A DNA stretch of 64,000 nt, from the NCBI GenBank assembly GCA_018881555.1, contig JACAXG010000070.1, forward strand, positions 124,001-188,000, given 5' to 3'. This DNA is from Amblyornis subalaris (Eukaryota; Chordata; Aves; Passeriformes; Ptilonorhynchidae). A model generated the notes under the pieces. That model saw only the letters and a list, made by a program, of their open reading frames with translations. It had not been told where the DNA came from and ran no database searches. Of the stretch, positions 39,603 to 51,967 are shown one piece after another (the stretch's first letter is position 1; the number at the start of each line of letters is the position of its first letter). Position numbers and translations under genes: made by a program.

Positions 39603-42600
39603 GCTAAATGAAAATAAGTTGGTTTTTATACCCAGAGACTGGATTATGGATTTAAAGGGACTCTTCCAAATACGTATTATATGAAAATAGAAACCACAGA
39701 ATAGTGGTCTCTCAGTAGAAGACAGGATCTTGTTTTCATTCTGGTTTATATTTAGAGAAAGCAGCTAGTATATTCCATCCCAGGAGACCTTACCTCAAAA
39801 TTTGCTGCAACTATTCTACAACATAAGGAATTTAACTTGGGATGTTGGGATTTTTTTTCATTCATACCTCGAGGCAAAAGACATTGTAACAGCTGTCTTT
39901 CATATTTCACCATTTTACATCTGCGTTTCAATTACTGTTTTGTCTAAATTTCCCTTTAGCAGGATTTAGATTACCAAACAAAACTTATGGCTTCACTATG
40001 CAAAAAAATCAGGGTACTTACAGAAGTCTCTGTATCTATACTGATGCTCAGCCTGGTGTGTTTCTACTAAACAGCACAACTAAATTCAGTCTGGGACATC
40101 AGATTTACAATTTTTGTGGGCAGGAAAGAACATTTATGTTAAGGGAAAAAACTGCTGAGAGAAGGAGGAGAAACCAACAAGTGAGATGGCGTATCTTAAA
40201 TTAATAAATCCTAAGATGTGGACATTTTTGTCTCCTCCTTTCTGGTTCTTGCTATTGCTCTTTTGGGCAATCACTTTATGGCATGTATTTGGTGCAAGTG
40301 TCCCTTTGGCACTAGTTTGTGTCAGGAAAGTGGCTATCCTGCAATATAACCAGCAAGGATCAATACAGTGACAAACTGTTTTACCGTGAATGGAGTTGCT
40401 AAAACATAACCAATAAACTTCACTGAAAGGCAGACAGGGCTGACAATCAGTAAATTCAGAGGAGCCTTGGACTTCGTGAGAATCTTTTTTCTTGTCAAGT
40501 GTTCTAATTAACAATTAAAGGAAACGAGGAGGCTCAGCACATGAAGCAGAGTGGGAGGAAACTGCTGGCATGATTAACAGTTGGTGAAAATATGGATTTG
40601 AAATAATTGCACTGTTCTCCATGTTCATGGCCTCTTTTTGCTCATTCTATACACTTCTTTTGATGACAGAAAGGGAAGAGGCTAACTAACCCACCAGCTA
40701 GCCTGAGATCTGTAGGAATTAATTTTGTGGCCTCTGATCAAGGGAAAGCACTTCTCTAATGGTTGTAGCAGGGAAGGGGCAAACAAGCATCATTCACTGC
40801 CATGTCAGGTCAGGGACATACAATCCATAGCTGTAGGACAGTTTAAATTCTCTGCAGGATACAAGCTCAAAAATGGTAAAGATGTGCCTCATTTTATAGA
40901 TTCAAGAGTGAAACTCAAACTTGCATTTCTGACTACCAAACAGGTCCCTGAAGGCATGTAGAAGATCTTGTATGACTGTAATTTGACTGCAGATGGAAAG
41001 TTGCAGGCTTACATTTTACTGATGTTTTATTTGCCAAAACACAGTTTTAATTTTAAACACCCCTCCTGAAATACCCTGTTTGGTGAATCTGGGTACATAC
41101 CTCTGCATTCAAATGGGTTTCTCAGCCTGTCAGATGCTACTGGCAGGGCAGTGAATTGTCCAGGGAGATTATTCATTCTCCTGTGATTATTAATAAGCTA
41201 ATAACCACCTCAAAATTTCCTATAAGCCTTGGCAAACCATGGCATTGACCTCACCTCTCAAGTGAAACTTCTGAATAAATGTGTGTCCTCATGGCTTGTC
41301 CAGGAGTTTAGGACAATACTGGAGAATCACATGCAGTGCAGAGGATAGTCAAATCGAAGCATAACACTCTAAATCCCATGCTATATTCAAATATGAAGGT
41401 TAACACTAAAGCAGACTTTTCTGCTGTAAAGGTAGAAGCCATTATAAAGGTGGAAGGCTCTTCATATAAAGCATGGCAAGAGAAAACCCATGCAGAACTG
41501 TGGGGAACAGGAGTTTGTGCTCCACAGTGGAGAGAAGCTGGAAAGAAACAGAAAATGAAAGGTTAGAGGAGGGAAAAGTAAGGAAAAATAGAAGGAAAAA
41601 AGAGATGTGGAGAACTAGAACAAATAAAAAGGGCAATAGAGGTCCTTGAGAAAATGATGGAAGAGGTATTAAAAAGGAAAACAGCCAATAGAATGTTCCA
41701 TGAAAAAAACTGAGTTATTTCCTGGTTCTTTCAAAAAATGGAACTTCAATAAGCAAAGTTGCTCAGAATCTCTGTTTTTGTATCTCAGGCAAAACAAAGA
41801 GAAAAATTAGAAGCTGTGGCAAAAATCAGGTACAGGAAGCCAAAAATCCAAAAGAAGCTTAGTTTTGGAGAAACTGAAATGAAATGTTCAAATATGCTTT
41901 CTATTAAATCAGCTTGAAGGAAATCACACACACCAACGGGGCAAAAATGACTGCCAAAAACTTGAGAATAGAGCTAGAAGTAGAGAAATGGTAGTCATAA
42001 TCAGCTTGTCCAAACAAATATTTACTGTTATTTCCCTCCAAAGTGTTGTTTTTCTTGAACAATAAAGGCCTAAAGCATATCAAATTTATTACAAACTACA
42101 GTTAATTAATTTAGCACCTCTGCTAGGGAAACCAGTCCATTTTCCTCTGTGTCAGGTGGCCTCTCCAGTAGCATACTCAGTCTTGGCATGCTGCCTGGAC
42201 ATTCCCTAGTCTCTTGGAAATGTAAGACAGGTGCTACTCTAGGTTGAATCTGTTGATCTTATCTGTGTGTAAATAAGTAAAACATCAGAGGCAACAAATG
42301 AGCCAAGAATGAAGCTGTGTTTGATAAAATTGTACCTGGGCATCTTTAGAATCTCTTGAACATTGTATTCAACTAAGAATGGAAATGTGGATACTGAACC
42401 ATTGCAGTGTTTGGCACTTTGCAAATCTCAGCTGCCAGATTTGTTCTTCTCATATACATAAGTATTATTGGATAAGAGATGGGAAAGAGATGCTATAGTA
42501 GAATCTCCATTATCAAAGGTAATGGGTAAGCCTGTGAGATGAGAAGCCTATACAGGTACTACCGGGTGCACCTGAGAGCACAATATAATATACACAATGT

Positions 42601-45600
42601 CTCTGTCAAGTGCTGGGCTGAATTCAGCTGAACCTGTTATCTGGCCATATCAGAGCTAGGTTGGCTCTTGCTGTCACACTAGTGTTCCCTAGACTTCAAG
42701 AGAGGCTTCATTAATCCAGTGCAGTGCTAGCCTGGATCTGGGTCTGCAGCTACACCATGGCTTGAACAAATCAGCCCTGGAACCAGGAGCATGGAGCTGC
42801 AGTGCACAGACAGTGGGTCTGCACGGGCATTAGCTCAGATCCAGCTTGCACTGGATCCTGCTTGTGGCCCTGGAAGTTGTTCCTGCACACTATTCCTGAC
42901 AGCCCAGGAACTGAGGTACTTGGAATCTAAGGTTTATAGCTGGGGCTCCATGCAACAGAGATTAGCTCTGTGATTTCCACACCTTTAAGTGGTGTGTCCA
43001 TGTTCTCCATCTAAGCAATAATACAAAGTGTATCAGAGCCAACTCCCTCCGCAGTCATACTAGAAAGAAACCACAATCTGAATAATCCAATCCCAGAAAA
43101 TTTAGAGGTGACTGCACAGTCATGTCCATGGTATTAATTTTTCCATACTACAGCTCTGCAAAGCTCAGATGGGCATGGAGGTGCAGGAGAAGAAGATGGA
43201 CTGCAAAGGTGTCTTGAACTGAGCATGGAAAAGTGCATGACAGTCTTCTACACTGTCATGATAAATCAGATACTTGACTGTGAGAATTCTCAGGGGAAAG
43301 CAGGATGAGCTTCTTAGATCAGCTGAAATATATAGGCAGAAGGAGAGGCAGCTAAATGAAAAACCCCTCAAAGGGAATCCCAGGTACTCAAATATTTAGA
43401 GAGAACCAAAGCAGGTTTCATTTGCCTCCTGGATATAGTCACCTCCCTGGGAGAACATGGAAAACTGCGGGGGATACCAGTAATCTGAAACATTCCCCTT
43501 CTTGGCTAACAAGAGAAAAAGGAAAATTCCATTAAAATGAATATGTAACCAACCACTAAAATCAGCTCCTTCATAATTCTAAAGACTTGGAAGGGGAGCT
43601 GTATTTTCACTAGGACAGCATTAATAGATTAATGGGTAAACGATACCTGAACATCACATCTCTGCCCCCAGAATTACTTATTTCTTTTTTTATCCCTTTG
43701 ATAGATCCTGGAGAAAGGACACAAAGATTTTAGTGCAATTAAGGCAAGAGGGAGACAGCATTTTTAATAGAAGTGACTAATGTATGCCCTGGGAATTATG
43801 TGAATTTATGCCAAAGGAATTTCACACCTTTCTATGACTTATCTGGTGGTGGCAACTGCCCATGTGTGACCAAGACCATTAAGCTAAGTAGGCACACTGT
43901 TCTGGAGTTCACTGAGAATGGGGCACGAGCCTTCATTAACCAGTCTGCTCTAATGCAGCAGTGCCACGTTTCTAAGGTGTCTTCCTGAAGCAATACTCCA
44001 TGAGCCGTAACCNCTCACTCTGTCTCAGTTTACTCATATTTAAAAATGAAAATACTGGCTCCAGCCTATCTCACTGGGGTTTCTGAGCCAGAATTAGCAA
44101 TTATGAACTGTTATAAGATCTCTGGAGAGCTGACAGAGCATAGAATTATAATCAGTTTTCTGCTGTCTTAAATACTGGGTTTGTGTAACTCAGTGTGTAT
44201 ATGTTCTGTTGCCGTGTTTTGGGGAGCAAAAGGGGAGAAGAGCAAGTCAGATAGAGACTCAGAAATTCTTCTTTATTACTACATAATGCAGGATAAACGC
44301 ACATTGATTCTTTTGACACATGCTTCTGGTTCCCGTGTGCTAACACATTTGTGGCTTAGAGACTAGAATTTTGATTGATACCTCTGTGCCAGTACTTCCC
44401 TTCCATGAAGAATCAATTGTTCTACTTAACATGAAGCAATAACCAATATGAGCCCCACATTTCACGTTTGTGGATAAGGATTCAGAATGAATGTTAATAG
44501 AAAAGTTCTGGTTAGAAGTCTCCAGCTTCACTGAATACCTATTTCCTTTGTTATGTTTGTGACAACAAAATGATGACTCNGGAACTGATAGAAAAGTATG
44601 AGTATTCCTTGAAGGGTGCAAAAGTCAAGTATGTTCTGAGGGCTGACAGGATTGGACCAGAGGTACTAGTTGCAAGGTCCCTACTGATCAGCATCTACTT
44701 CATCTTGCTGGATGCTTCAGGTTTTCTGGAGAGGTCAGATAAATGTTCTTTTCCTCATCTGTGCGAGGGTGATGAGGGGAGTCACTAATCATCCCTCCTG
44801 GGTAGCCAACTGCCTTCACAGCAAGATTCTGGACATTGGGATCATAGCCAGCCATGGTCAGCATGAAACACGTTTCAAATCACCAAGGTTAGGAGGTACA
44901 GTAAGCAATAGGCTAATCACATTTCTTTAATAGGAAAAGCATCATGTTGTACCCAGTCCCATAGCAGTTCTCTCTCCAGCCCACCTGGAAGCTTCAGCTC
45001 CTCATAAAAGCTCTGGAAGAATAAATCTTGGCTGCCCTCTAATGTGACAGTGACACTGATAGAGATGTAGTCTAGGTTGTCCATCTGCAGCTTCTCTGAT
45101 TTATACATATTCCCCTTTTTCCCATATCCCACTCAAGCCCCTTTCTCAGAGTGAAACCAAATCATATTACAAACCCCTCAAGCAGACGGCCCTCGTTGTT
45201 GGCCACCTTATGGCCAGCAATGTGGGCATTTTTACGTGTCAGTCCCTGATACTGACATTACTGTGCCTTATAGAAAATACTTCACAAGTCACTCTGGGTT
45301 TTAATGAGACATATTTAAGCAATTCACCAGCATCAAAATCCCTGTTATTATTTCAGCTGTGCTTCTGAGATAAGGCAGGTGGTAAACAGATCCAGTTGGA
45401 CAGCAGATTTGACTGCAAAAAGTGTGCTTGTTCTTTTGGAAATTTTATAGAACGCTTGCTTGACTTGCCCTTTAGAAAAGCTTTGTTCTATTAGAGCTTC
45501 CTATTTCCTGCCCACAGCTTCATGTTGTCTACTGGAAACGGCTGACAAAAGCATCACATTCAGTCTTTCCATAAAGAAAATGCTTGATGTTCTGCTTTTC

Positions 45601-48600
45601 CTTTATGTTGATCTGCAGCATGCACCCTTACAAGTGTTTTTTTTTGTGGGTACAGAGGAGAACAGTGACAGAGTGCCCACCCTGCCACTGTTGATCTACC
45701 TGAGCTATCTGCAACAAATTATTTACCCACTGAGGCTGAATTTTGTTTCTGAACAAAGAACAGTGTCTCACCCAGAGCTACTCACTGAGGATTTTGTGTA
45801 AAGAAATTTTAACAGAGGGGCTGTACTGATAGCCATCACTGTTTGGCACTGTAATGTTTGCAATTAAAATCAGATTGATATGGGCTTGTTGCATGAGGTC
45901 ATATAGCTGTTGGAAAATAGCTAGTGTCTAACATGATCATCTCTCACAAACTAATCATTAGCAAATAATATAAGCAGGATTTAACTATTCATTCTAAGTG
46001 CAGAATACTCTTTGCTCCTCAGATGTGTAAGTTAGGTCAAAACAGCCACATTCACTGTCAGCGGCCATCTGTCAGCTGGTTTTGTGCTGTGGGGTTTTGA
46101 AAACAGTTATTTTTCTACATTTGTCTTTTAAAAAGACCATTCTGTAGTGAGAAATGAGAGACACTAATCTAAATCCTTATTAGTAGATCTTGCATGGTAG
46201 AAAGACCTTTGTGAGTGGTTACACCCCAATACCACTCAGCAGAGATTAAGACGCTCTTCTTCTGCCAGGTTCTTTGCTAATGGTGTTTCCAACAGGGTAG
46301 GAGGCTCGAGGCGGTGGCATTTCCAAAGCTGCTTTTCCTAGCATGACAGCAGTGCCTTAAAAAAATACACTTTATTGTTCTGCATATAATGCTCTTTCGT
46401 GTGGGGAAGGATGTTGAAAGCAGCAAGAGATTTTGTTTTCTGATGAGGTCTCTAACTAGAATGAATTCTTGGAAAAGAAGGCCAACATTGATACTTAGAT
46501 GGAGATTTCTAAAAGACGGGACTGCTTGTAAATACACAGACTCCCATTTTTCTGCTCTTGTGAAGTATTTTGAATGTTTTTGGTGCATTTGAAACATTTT
46601 CTGTTCTTGTGCTCTATTTAGCACAGTTGCATTCATAAACGTCTGCATAGTATTAATTATAATTATTAGATTCAAAAATACTGCACTATATAGTCAGAAA
46701 AGGTTTGGGAGATGTTCCTCTTCCTTATACACAGCTTAATCCCAGCAAGAAGGATGACTAAAGCACAGCAAAGCTTGCTGTTCACCTAACAACTACAGTG
46801 TGAAAGAGTGTCCCATAAATCCTTATAGATAGGAGTCCAGGAATAATATCAATTCCAGATGGCTTGAGACTAAATTCATAAGGATATCATTGTAAGGATT
46901 TAGCTGCTTTAAGGGAAATTTTATTGAGTTTCACCAGTGCACTTCCCTAAAAATGTCTTGACAAATGGGACCTTTCTTCTCCCTCACCCCACTCTTCACC
47001 TGATCCTACTTTGGTGGGATGAGTTGGCATTAGGGGCTGGTTTATCACCTGGAGTTTCCACTGAGCCAGTAAAACCACACCCACTACAAACTTGTTCAAG
47101 AGCCAGCAGTAGTCTACTCCTCAGAAATATCTGTATTTGAAAAATGAATGAGTTAGAGATAAAAGAGAGTGTGTTAACTCTTCTAAGTAAATTATTTAAA
47201 CTTGCAACCTGTTTCTATCTTTTCCATATGAAAAATTAATGTACCACAGGCCCTTTTGCATCTTCATGGTAAAAAAGAAATCATCTTTTTATAGGTTTAT
47301 TCCTCTTATGGGCTTTCCACAGCCAGTATCAGTACTCCAGCTATGAATCCTCAGGCCTCTCTCCCCTATCCCTCTCCCCAAAGGGGACAATTCTGTTAAT
47401 GAGCATCTAAGTATTAACAGAAAAGAGCAGGCCCAGTAATCTCCGGAGCACCATGTGATACTGAGAAAGAAAAGCTAAGTCAAAAATGCTGCTCCTAACA
47501 TTTGGGAAGAATGAAATGAGGATTTTTTTTTCCATGTTCCACTTGGATCTTGCACTTGGCCTTAGACTGATGCTTGCTAAAAATCATGGCCAAAATCTTC
47601 AACCTGGGTGCATAAAACTGGGTTTTTATTTTCAAATTGATGCAATACTTGAATAAAACCACCCTAATTTTCAGCAGTGCTGAGCAAGTGCCCCTCTGAT
47701 TCATTTCACTGGTAGTTAAGAAATCTCAGCACCCCTGAAAATCAAATAGTGCTTAAATTTACAGCTCCTCTATTTGAAAATATCTCCCCCAGTCTCCATC
47801 TATTTAAATGGAAAACTGTGAAGCCAAGGGCACACAGTGATTTGGGCAGTTAATAATGTTCCTTGCTATGTAACAAATCAATGAAACTCTTGGGAATAAT
47901 GGCATCAACTTGGATTTAACAGTTTCATAACAGCATCACTTTCCAACAAATGCTGGACATGTGGCATTAGGGAAAGGTGAGTATTGCCCTTCTCATCTTG
48001 GAGGAAGGGAAAGGAAGAAGAGGGGACAATTCTCGATTTCCTTGAATTGGCTTCAGTCATTGCTGAGCAATGCCACAGATTTTTAGTGACCTGAAATGGT
48101 GGATTGCCTGATCCTTCTAGGACAGTCACATGGAGCTCATCACTGCCAGTAGGAACTGAATCTCCCTTCCCTTGTCCCCTGCAATTAGCATCTGTCTGAC
48201 TCTTGTGTCATAGATTAATATTTCTAGCCCTGGAAGTGCCTGTGTCTGGAGTCTTACAGCATCTGCCCTCAGCAGTGGTAGCTTTCCCTTCTAGGTACCC
48301 TGTGCTGGGTGGCTGGCTGGGAGCCCAGCTGTAGTGTTTGCTCTTTTACGAGACTGCTCTCCTGGGCATTCCCACATCTTTACAGTCCCATGTTTCAGGG
48401 CCTTCTGCTTCCTCTCATTATTTATTTATTGCACTTAGCCGCTTATTTGGCTGACAGTGCATTTTCTGTCCTTGTGTACCTTGTCCCCTCCAGCGTTCCA
48501 CATACCTTTTACAGACAATTTTATTAAAAAATAAAAGCAGGTGAGTTAAGTAACAGTTTGTCGGGACAAGACCTCAAAGGAAGATTTACCTGAGCTGCAG

Positions 48601-49189
48601 TATGAGTTTCACACTGTTATGGAAGCTGAGACAATATTCGGGTTTGTTTCTTTCATGTAATTTCTTGCAGAGTATCCCAAGCAAATGCTGCCAAACTGCT
48701 GGCTAAGGAAATCTTGAAGGGAAAGCAACCTACAAACTATTTTATGCTTTCTGATATCCACATAACCAGCCAGAAGGGCAACAGTGACATATTAAGGTTG
48801 ACATTGTGAGCTTAATGCAATCATGTATTTAAGGGTTTACTATTTTGTTCTAGGATCCTTAGTGAAATACAGCCAAAAGAACCGTTTNGACGTTTAATTT
48901 TACATTAAAAACTGCTGGGGAAAGTTCTGTTCTCTCTAGAGATGGATAATCTACAACAGCCATCTATCTCTTTCCTTAGTATCAATAATGTGAAGTGTGT
49001 ATTGAGCATCGCTTTGTGAGAAACCCTTTGATATCTTTGTTAAATATTGTCCTTTGCTATAGCTTAATCCCTAGCAACAAATCTGGTGTGTTTTGCGCAC
49101 ACAGAATAAACGGTAAGAGCAACTTATTTTATTGAGGGAGACCATTCAAATTTGAAAGGAAATTTGCTTGTTACAGGAAAGGTGGTTTA
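39603..49189. other. Intergenic DNA upstream of a CpG island, no gene recognised
   Basis: Mostly unique-looking sequence with a purine-rich tract at 41,528-41,640, a MIR-like SINE relic at about 44,003-44,145, a possible second relic near 47,790-47,860 and an exon-like segment at 48,671-48,809. ORFs of 113 codons (45,460-45,801 +) and 132 codons (46,277-46,675 -) have no recognisable homology. They lack splice or promoter support. Confidence 0.5.
44003..44145 (+). mobile_element. MIR/CORE-type SINE relic
   Basis: The segment reads like an old MIR: TAACCNCTCACTCTGTCTCA, then GTTTACTCATATTTAAAAAT, corresponding to the MIR 'acctctctgagcctcagttt..tcatctgtaaaat' block. It is followed by CCTATCTCACTGGGGTTTCT, corresponding to 'cctacctcacagggttgttg'. 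A diverged stretch then ends in TTATAAGATCTCTGG, similar to a CORE-SINE/L2-like tail. MIR-family SINEs predate amniote divergence and persist as scarce relics in birds. The identification comes from memory of the consensus; edges are approximate. Confidence 0.5.
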
Positions 49190-49920
49190 TCTGTCCCGGC
49201 AGAGGTCCCTTGCTCTGACCAGATACCCCGTGAAAGGCACAGCACTGCAGCTCCTCTCCCCGGCCCTCCTCAGGGCACACGGGCGGGATTCCCGCGGAGC
49301 GGCACCTCCCGCCCCTCACGGAGGAGGCGGCCCGGAGAGCCGCTGGCCGCGCAGCAGCGCTGCCTCCTCTGAGCTTCGCACCAGGGCTCCGAGCCGCCNC
49401 CCGCAGCACTTGCAACATCGCCCCGGGCTTTTCTCTTCTCCCGCGGCTCCAGGGCCCGCTCCCTTTCCAGGGGCCGCACCCCGAGCGTTTCCCCCCTGCC
49501 CGGCCGCGTCCCCTCGGAGGGGCTCCCCGGGGCCGTGCCCGGCGCNTTCCCGCCCCTCCCTCAGCCAGCCGGGGCAGTGAGGTACAGGGAAAGCTGTGCC
49601 GGGGCAGCGGCGGCCATGGCAGCGGCGGCTGCGCTGGTGCTGCCCCGGCAGAGGGAGCCGGAGACCGCCGGGCTGCGGAGGCGGCGCCGGGGCCCCTGCG
49701 GCCGGGTGTTTGCTCTCGGGGCGGAACGAGCTGCTGAGCTTTCGCTCGCCCTGCCGGAGACCTCCCGCGCCGGAGGGGGACCAGGGCTCAAGCCCCAGGT
49801 GTGTTAAACGCGTCACTGCAGCTGCCTCCGGGGCCGCGCATCCCGGTGCGGGTGAGGAGCTGCTCGGAATGCTGGAGGTGTCTTCCGCCCGCTCCGCTTG
49901 GAGTGATCAATCAGGCTGCT
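49190..49920. promoter_or_regulatory. CpG island, probable gene promoter
   Basis: There is an abrupt change from AT-rich sequence to very GC-rich, CpG-dense DNA, richest from about 49,247 to 49,860, with repeated GGCGGC, CCCGCC and GCGCC elements. It returns to AT-rich sequence after about 49,920. No TATA box is evident, as is usual for CpG-island promoters. N bases at 49,399 and 49,546 reflect difficult GC-rich sequencing. The + strand carries an ATG and donor arrangement compatible with a first exon; the minus strand has long open frames, but these are expected from GC richness alone. This is the only promoter-like feature in the window and is not attached to any gene I can name. Confidence 0.8.
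49616..49798 (+). CDS. Putative first coding exon of an unidentified gene
   Basis: The ATG at 49,616 lies in GCGGCGGCCATGG, a near-ideal Kozak context, inside the CpG island. It opens 61 codons starting MAAAAALVLPRQREPET and then an Arg-rich stretch (LRRRRRGPCGR), ending in GLKPQ at CCCAG|GTGTGT, a good splice donor. Three codons into the intron the frame hits TAA. The Ala-rich start and basic segment are typical of vertebrate first exons in CpG islands, but I do not recognise the protein. The segment could instead be 5' UTR: another donor-like GCG|GTGAGG lies at 49,851/49,852. No certain second exon was found in the remaining 14 kb. Treat as a hypothesis. Confidence 0.35.
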
Positions 49921-51967
49921 CTGCAGCTGCAGCTTACGATCTGTAATTCGTATGATTTGATTTGACAGTAATTCCATCGTTGTTATGTTTATTTACAAGA
50001 GATGCCCTGTGATTCGTTCGGTTTCTGCCTGTTGTTTTTCTGCCTCTTCCAATCGTGGTTCCATAATTTCCTGTCCAGTTCCTGGGGCCTGCCGTGCATG
50101 CGAGTGTCAGTCACCCCTTTGTGCCGTGCCCCAGGGAGGGTTTGAGTCTGCACAGGGCCTGCTCATCCTTGCCTAGGTAAAACTACTGTAGTCTTACCTG
50201 AAATCTCTTATTTCATTGTAATATTACAGGTACTTTTGGCTTTCCATCAATTTAGTTTTTTTTTTTTTTCCCCCCCCCCCCCCCCCCCCCCATTTTTTTC
50301 AAAAACAGCTTGCTGTGTTTACCTTCAGATGCTGGTTTAGTTCAAGGAAAACAAGTAGGTACAGCTTCATTATGTCAGTTTCTGGGAGCTAGATACCAAA
50401 AACAATTCAGCACAATGAAGTACAGCACTTCAAATGCCAAAATGTTTTATTTTTTAATCACTTCTCCCTGGAGCTGAATCTGAAACGGGTATCAAATCCC
50501 ACTTGTGCTTCTTGAATGGGCTGTAGGAAAAGCTGGGTATATCAAAATGTCTTCCAGAACAGTATTTCAAAGATGCTTCGAAATGGCTTCCAGAATAGTG
50601 TTTCCAGAACAGTGATCCACAAGATAGATCTAACCAGTAGGAAACTCTGAGTGGAAGGGTTCATCATCCATCGTGTCTCTTTTTAGAGGTCAAGTGTTTA
50701 ATTAGGAAACATTTGGGATATTGTCTGGAGTTCTTTACTGAGAAGAGATACCTACAAAGAGAAGAGAGCTATTATTTCTTCCTTAATGTATCTTCATTGT
50801 AGGAGAAGAGATGAAGGTGTCATCTTGGTATACAAGACCTTGTCAGACAAACTGTGCAGAAAGTGAGAGATTGTTCTCTTTGCAACCTCACAACTTTCAA
50901 AGTCACATCTCTCTCTACTCCCAGAAATACTCTAAGCCTGCAGTTTACTGGTAGAGAGGTGCAGTACTTGTCACTGGTGTTATTGAAGCTGTGTCATCAT
51001 GCAGAAAATAATACATGAGAAAAGAAAATTTGGCTCCCACATGAAGTACTTAAGTCACCTGGGTGTCCAGAGTTCTGATCCCTGCCTCAGGGAACACGTA
51101 ATTATTTTACCAATTAATAGTGGTCCCTGGATTAATGCTCAAAACTGAATGCTGCCTTCTCTCAGGTGCATATTTTAAGTCCTCAGGTGTTCTGTAAAAG
51201 CAGACCATTGCCATCAGTAGGCAACAGCTGAGTGAAAGCTGTTGATTAGTAATTTGGGATCTTGATACATTATGCCTAAGACCCAACTAGGTGGCTGTTT
51301 TTCTCTTTCAAAAAATAAACAAACACATAATCATTTGATCTTCTTTTTCAAGATTTCCTGTAAGAATGGATGTTTCTGCATACATCTGAATGGTAAGATG
51401 ATTTTAATTTTTTTTTTTTCCAGTGATACAAATGGCTGCTTTGGAAATAATAATATCACAAAAAAATTAATGTTTTAATATCTAAATCACGCCATTGTGT
51501 GAGCACAGTGAAAATTTCAGGATGGTGATTTTAAAACTAATGAAAAAATTATGTAAGCACACATATGTGCCAGATATGCAGATAAAAGGTACAGAAAGAA
51601 CTTCTAAAGTTGGATTTGCATATATTAACTTTGTAATTGTATGCACAACAGGCAATTACACAAGAGTTAATAAAATAATAGTAGTAATGATTTGTAGTAG
51701 GTAATTGAAATTTATGAAGCAGTTTTGGTGTCTCTGATAAAGCTGTGATGTCTTCAAGTAGAGCTAATGAGTATGATGGAAGTGACTAGCATGAATAAAC
51801 TTAATGTTGCATTTGTCAAACAAAGATAGTACAATATTTTTAAAAGGTGTATGAATATTAGCAGTGTGATTATATAAATGGAAAACTGAGGTAGGAATGC
51901 AAGTCACTCTGATTTGCTTTGCAGCTTAAGTCAGAAATGGGATACCACAGTCTTTCATCTAAACACC
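49921..51967. other. Intronic or intergenic DNA between the CpG island and the LTR
   Basis: AT-rich unique-looking sequence with the T14C22 tract at 50,256-50,291 and a short cluster of TCCAGAACAGT-like repeats at 50,552-50,620. If the CpG island starts a + strand gene, this would be its first intron. No assignable exon was seen. Confidence 0.5.
50256..50291. repeat. Homopolymer pair T14 followed by C22
   Basis: Fourteen T (50,256-50,269) run directly into twenty-two C (50,270-50,291), then a single A and a further T7. On the minus strand this is a G22A14 polypurine block. True lengths are uncertain because polymerase slippage affects both replication and sequencing. Confidence 0.9.

Noticed and set aside
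45460..45801. 113-codon plus-strand ORF
   Set aside because: Leu/Phe-rich translation of T-rich sequence with no motif or homology that I can name.
46277..46675. 132-codon minus-strand ORF
   Set aside because: Longest minus-strand frame in this part, but low-information composition and a competing + strand ORF over the same bases. No gene signals.
49316..49816. 166-codon minus-strand ORF in the CpG island
   Set aside because: Gly/Ala/Pro/Arg-rich translation in GC-rich DNA, where stop codons are rare on all frames. It has no good start context and no recognisable domain.
51353..51392. 40-nt microexon between TTTTTCAAG and GGTAAGA
   Set aside because: Acceptor and donor motifs this close together are common by chance in T-rich DNA, and the 13 codons have no supporting homology.
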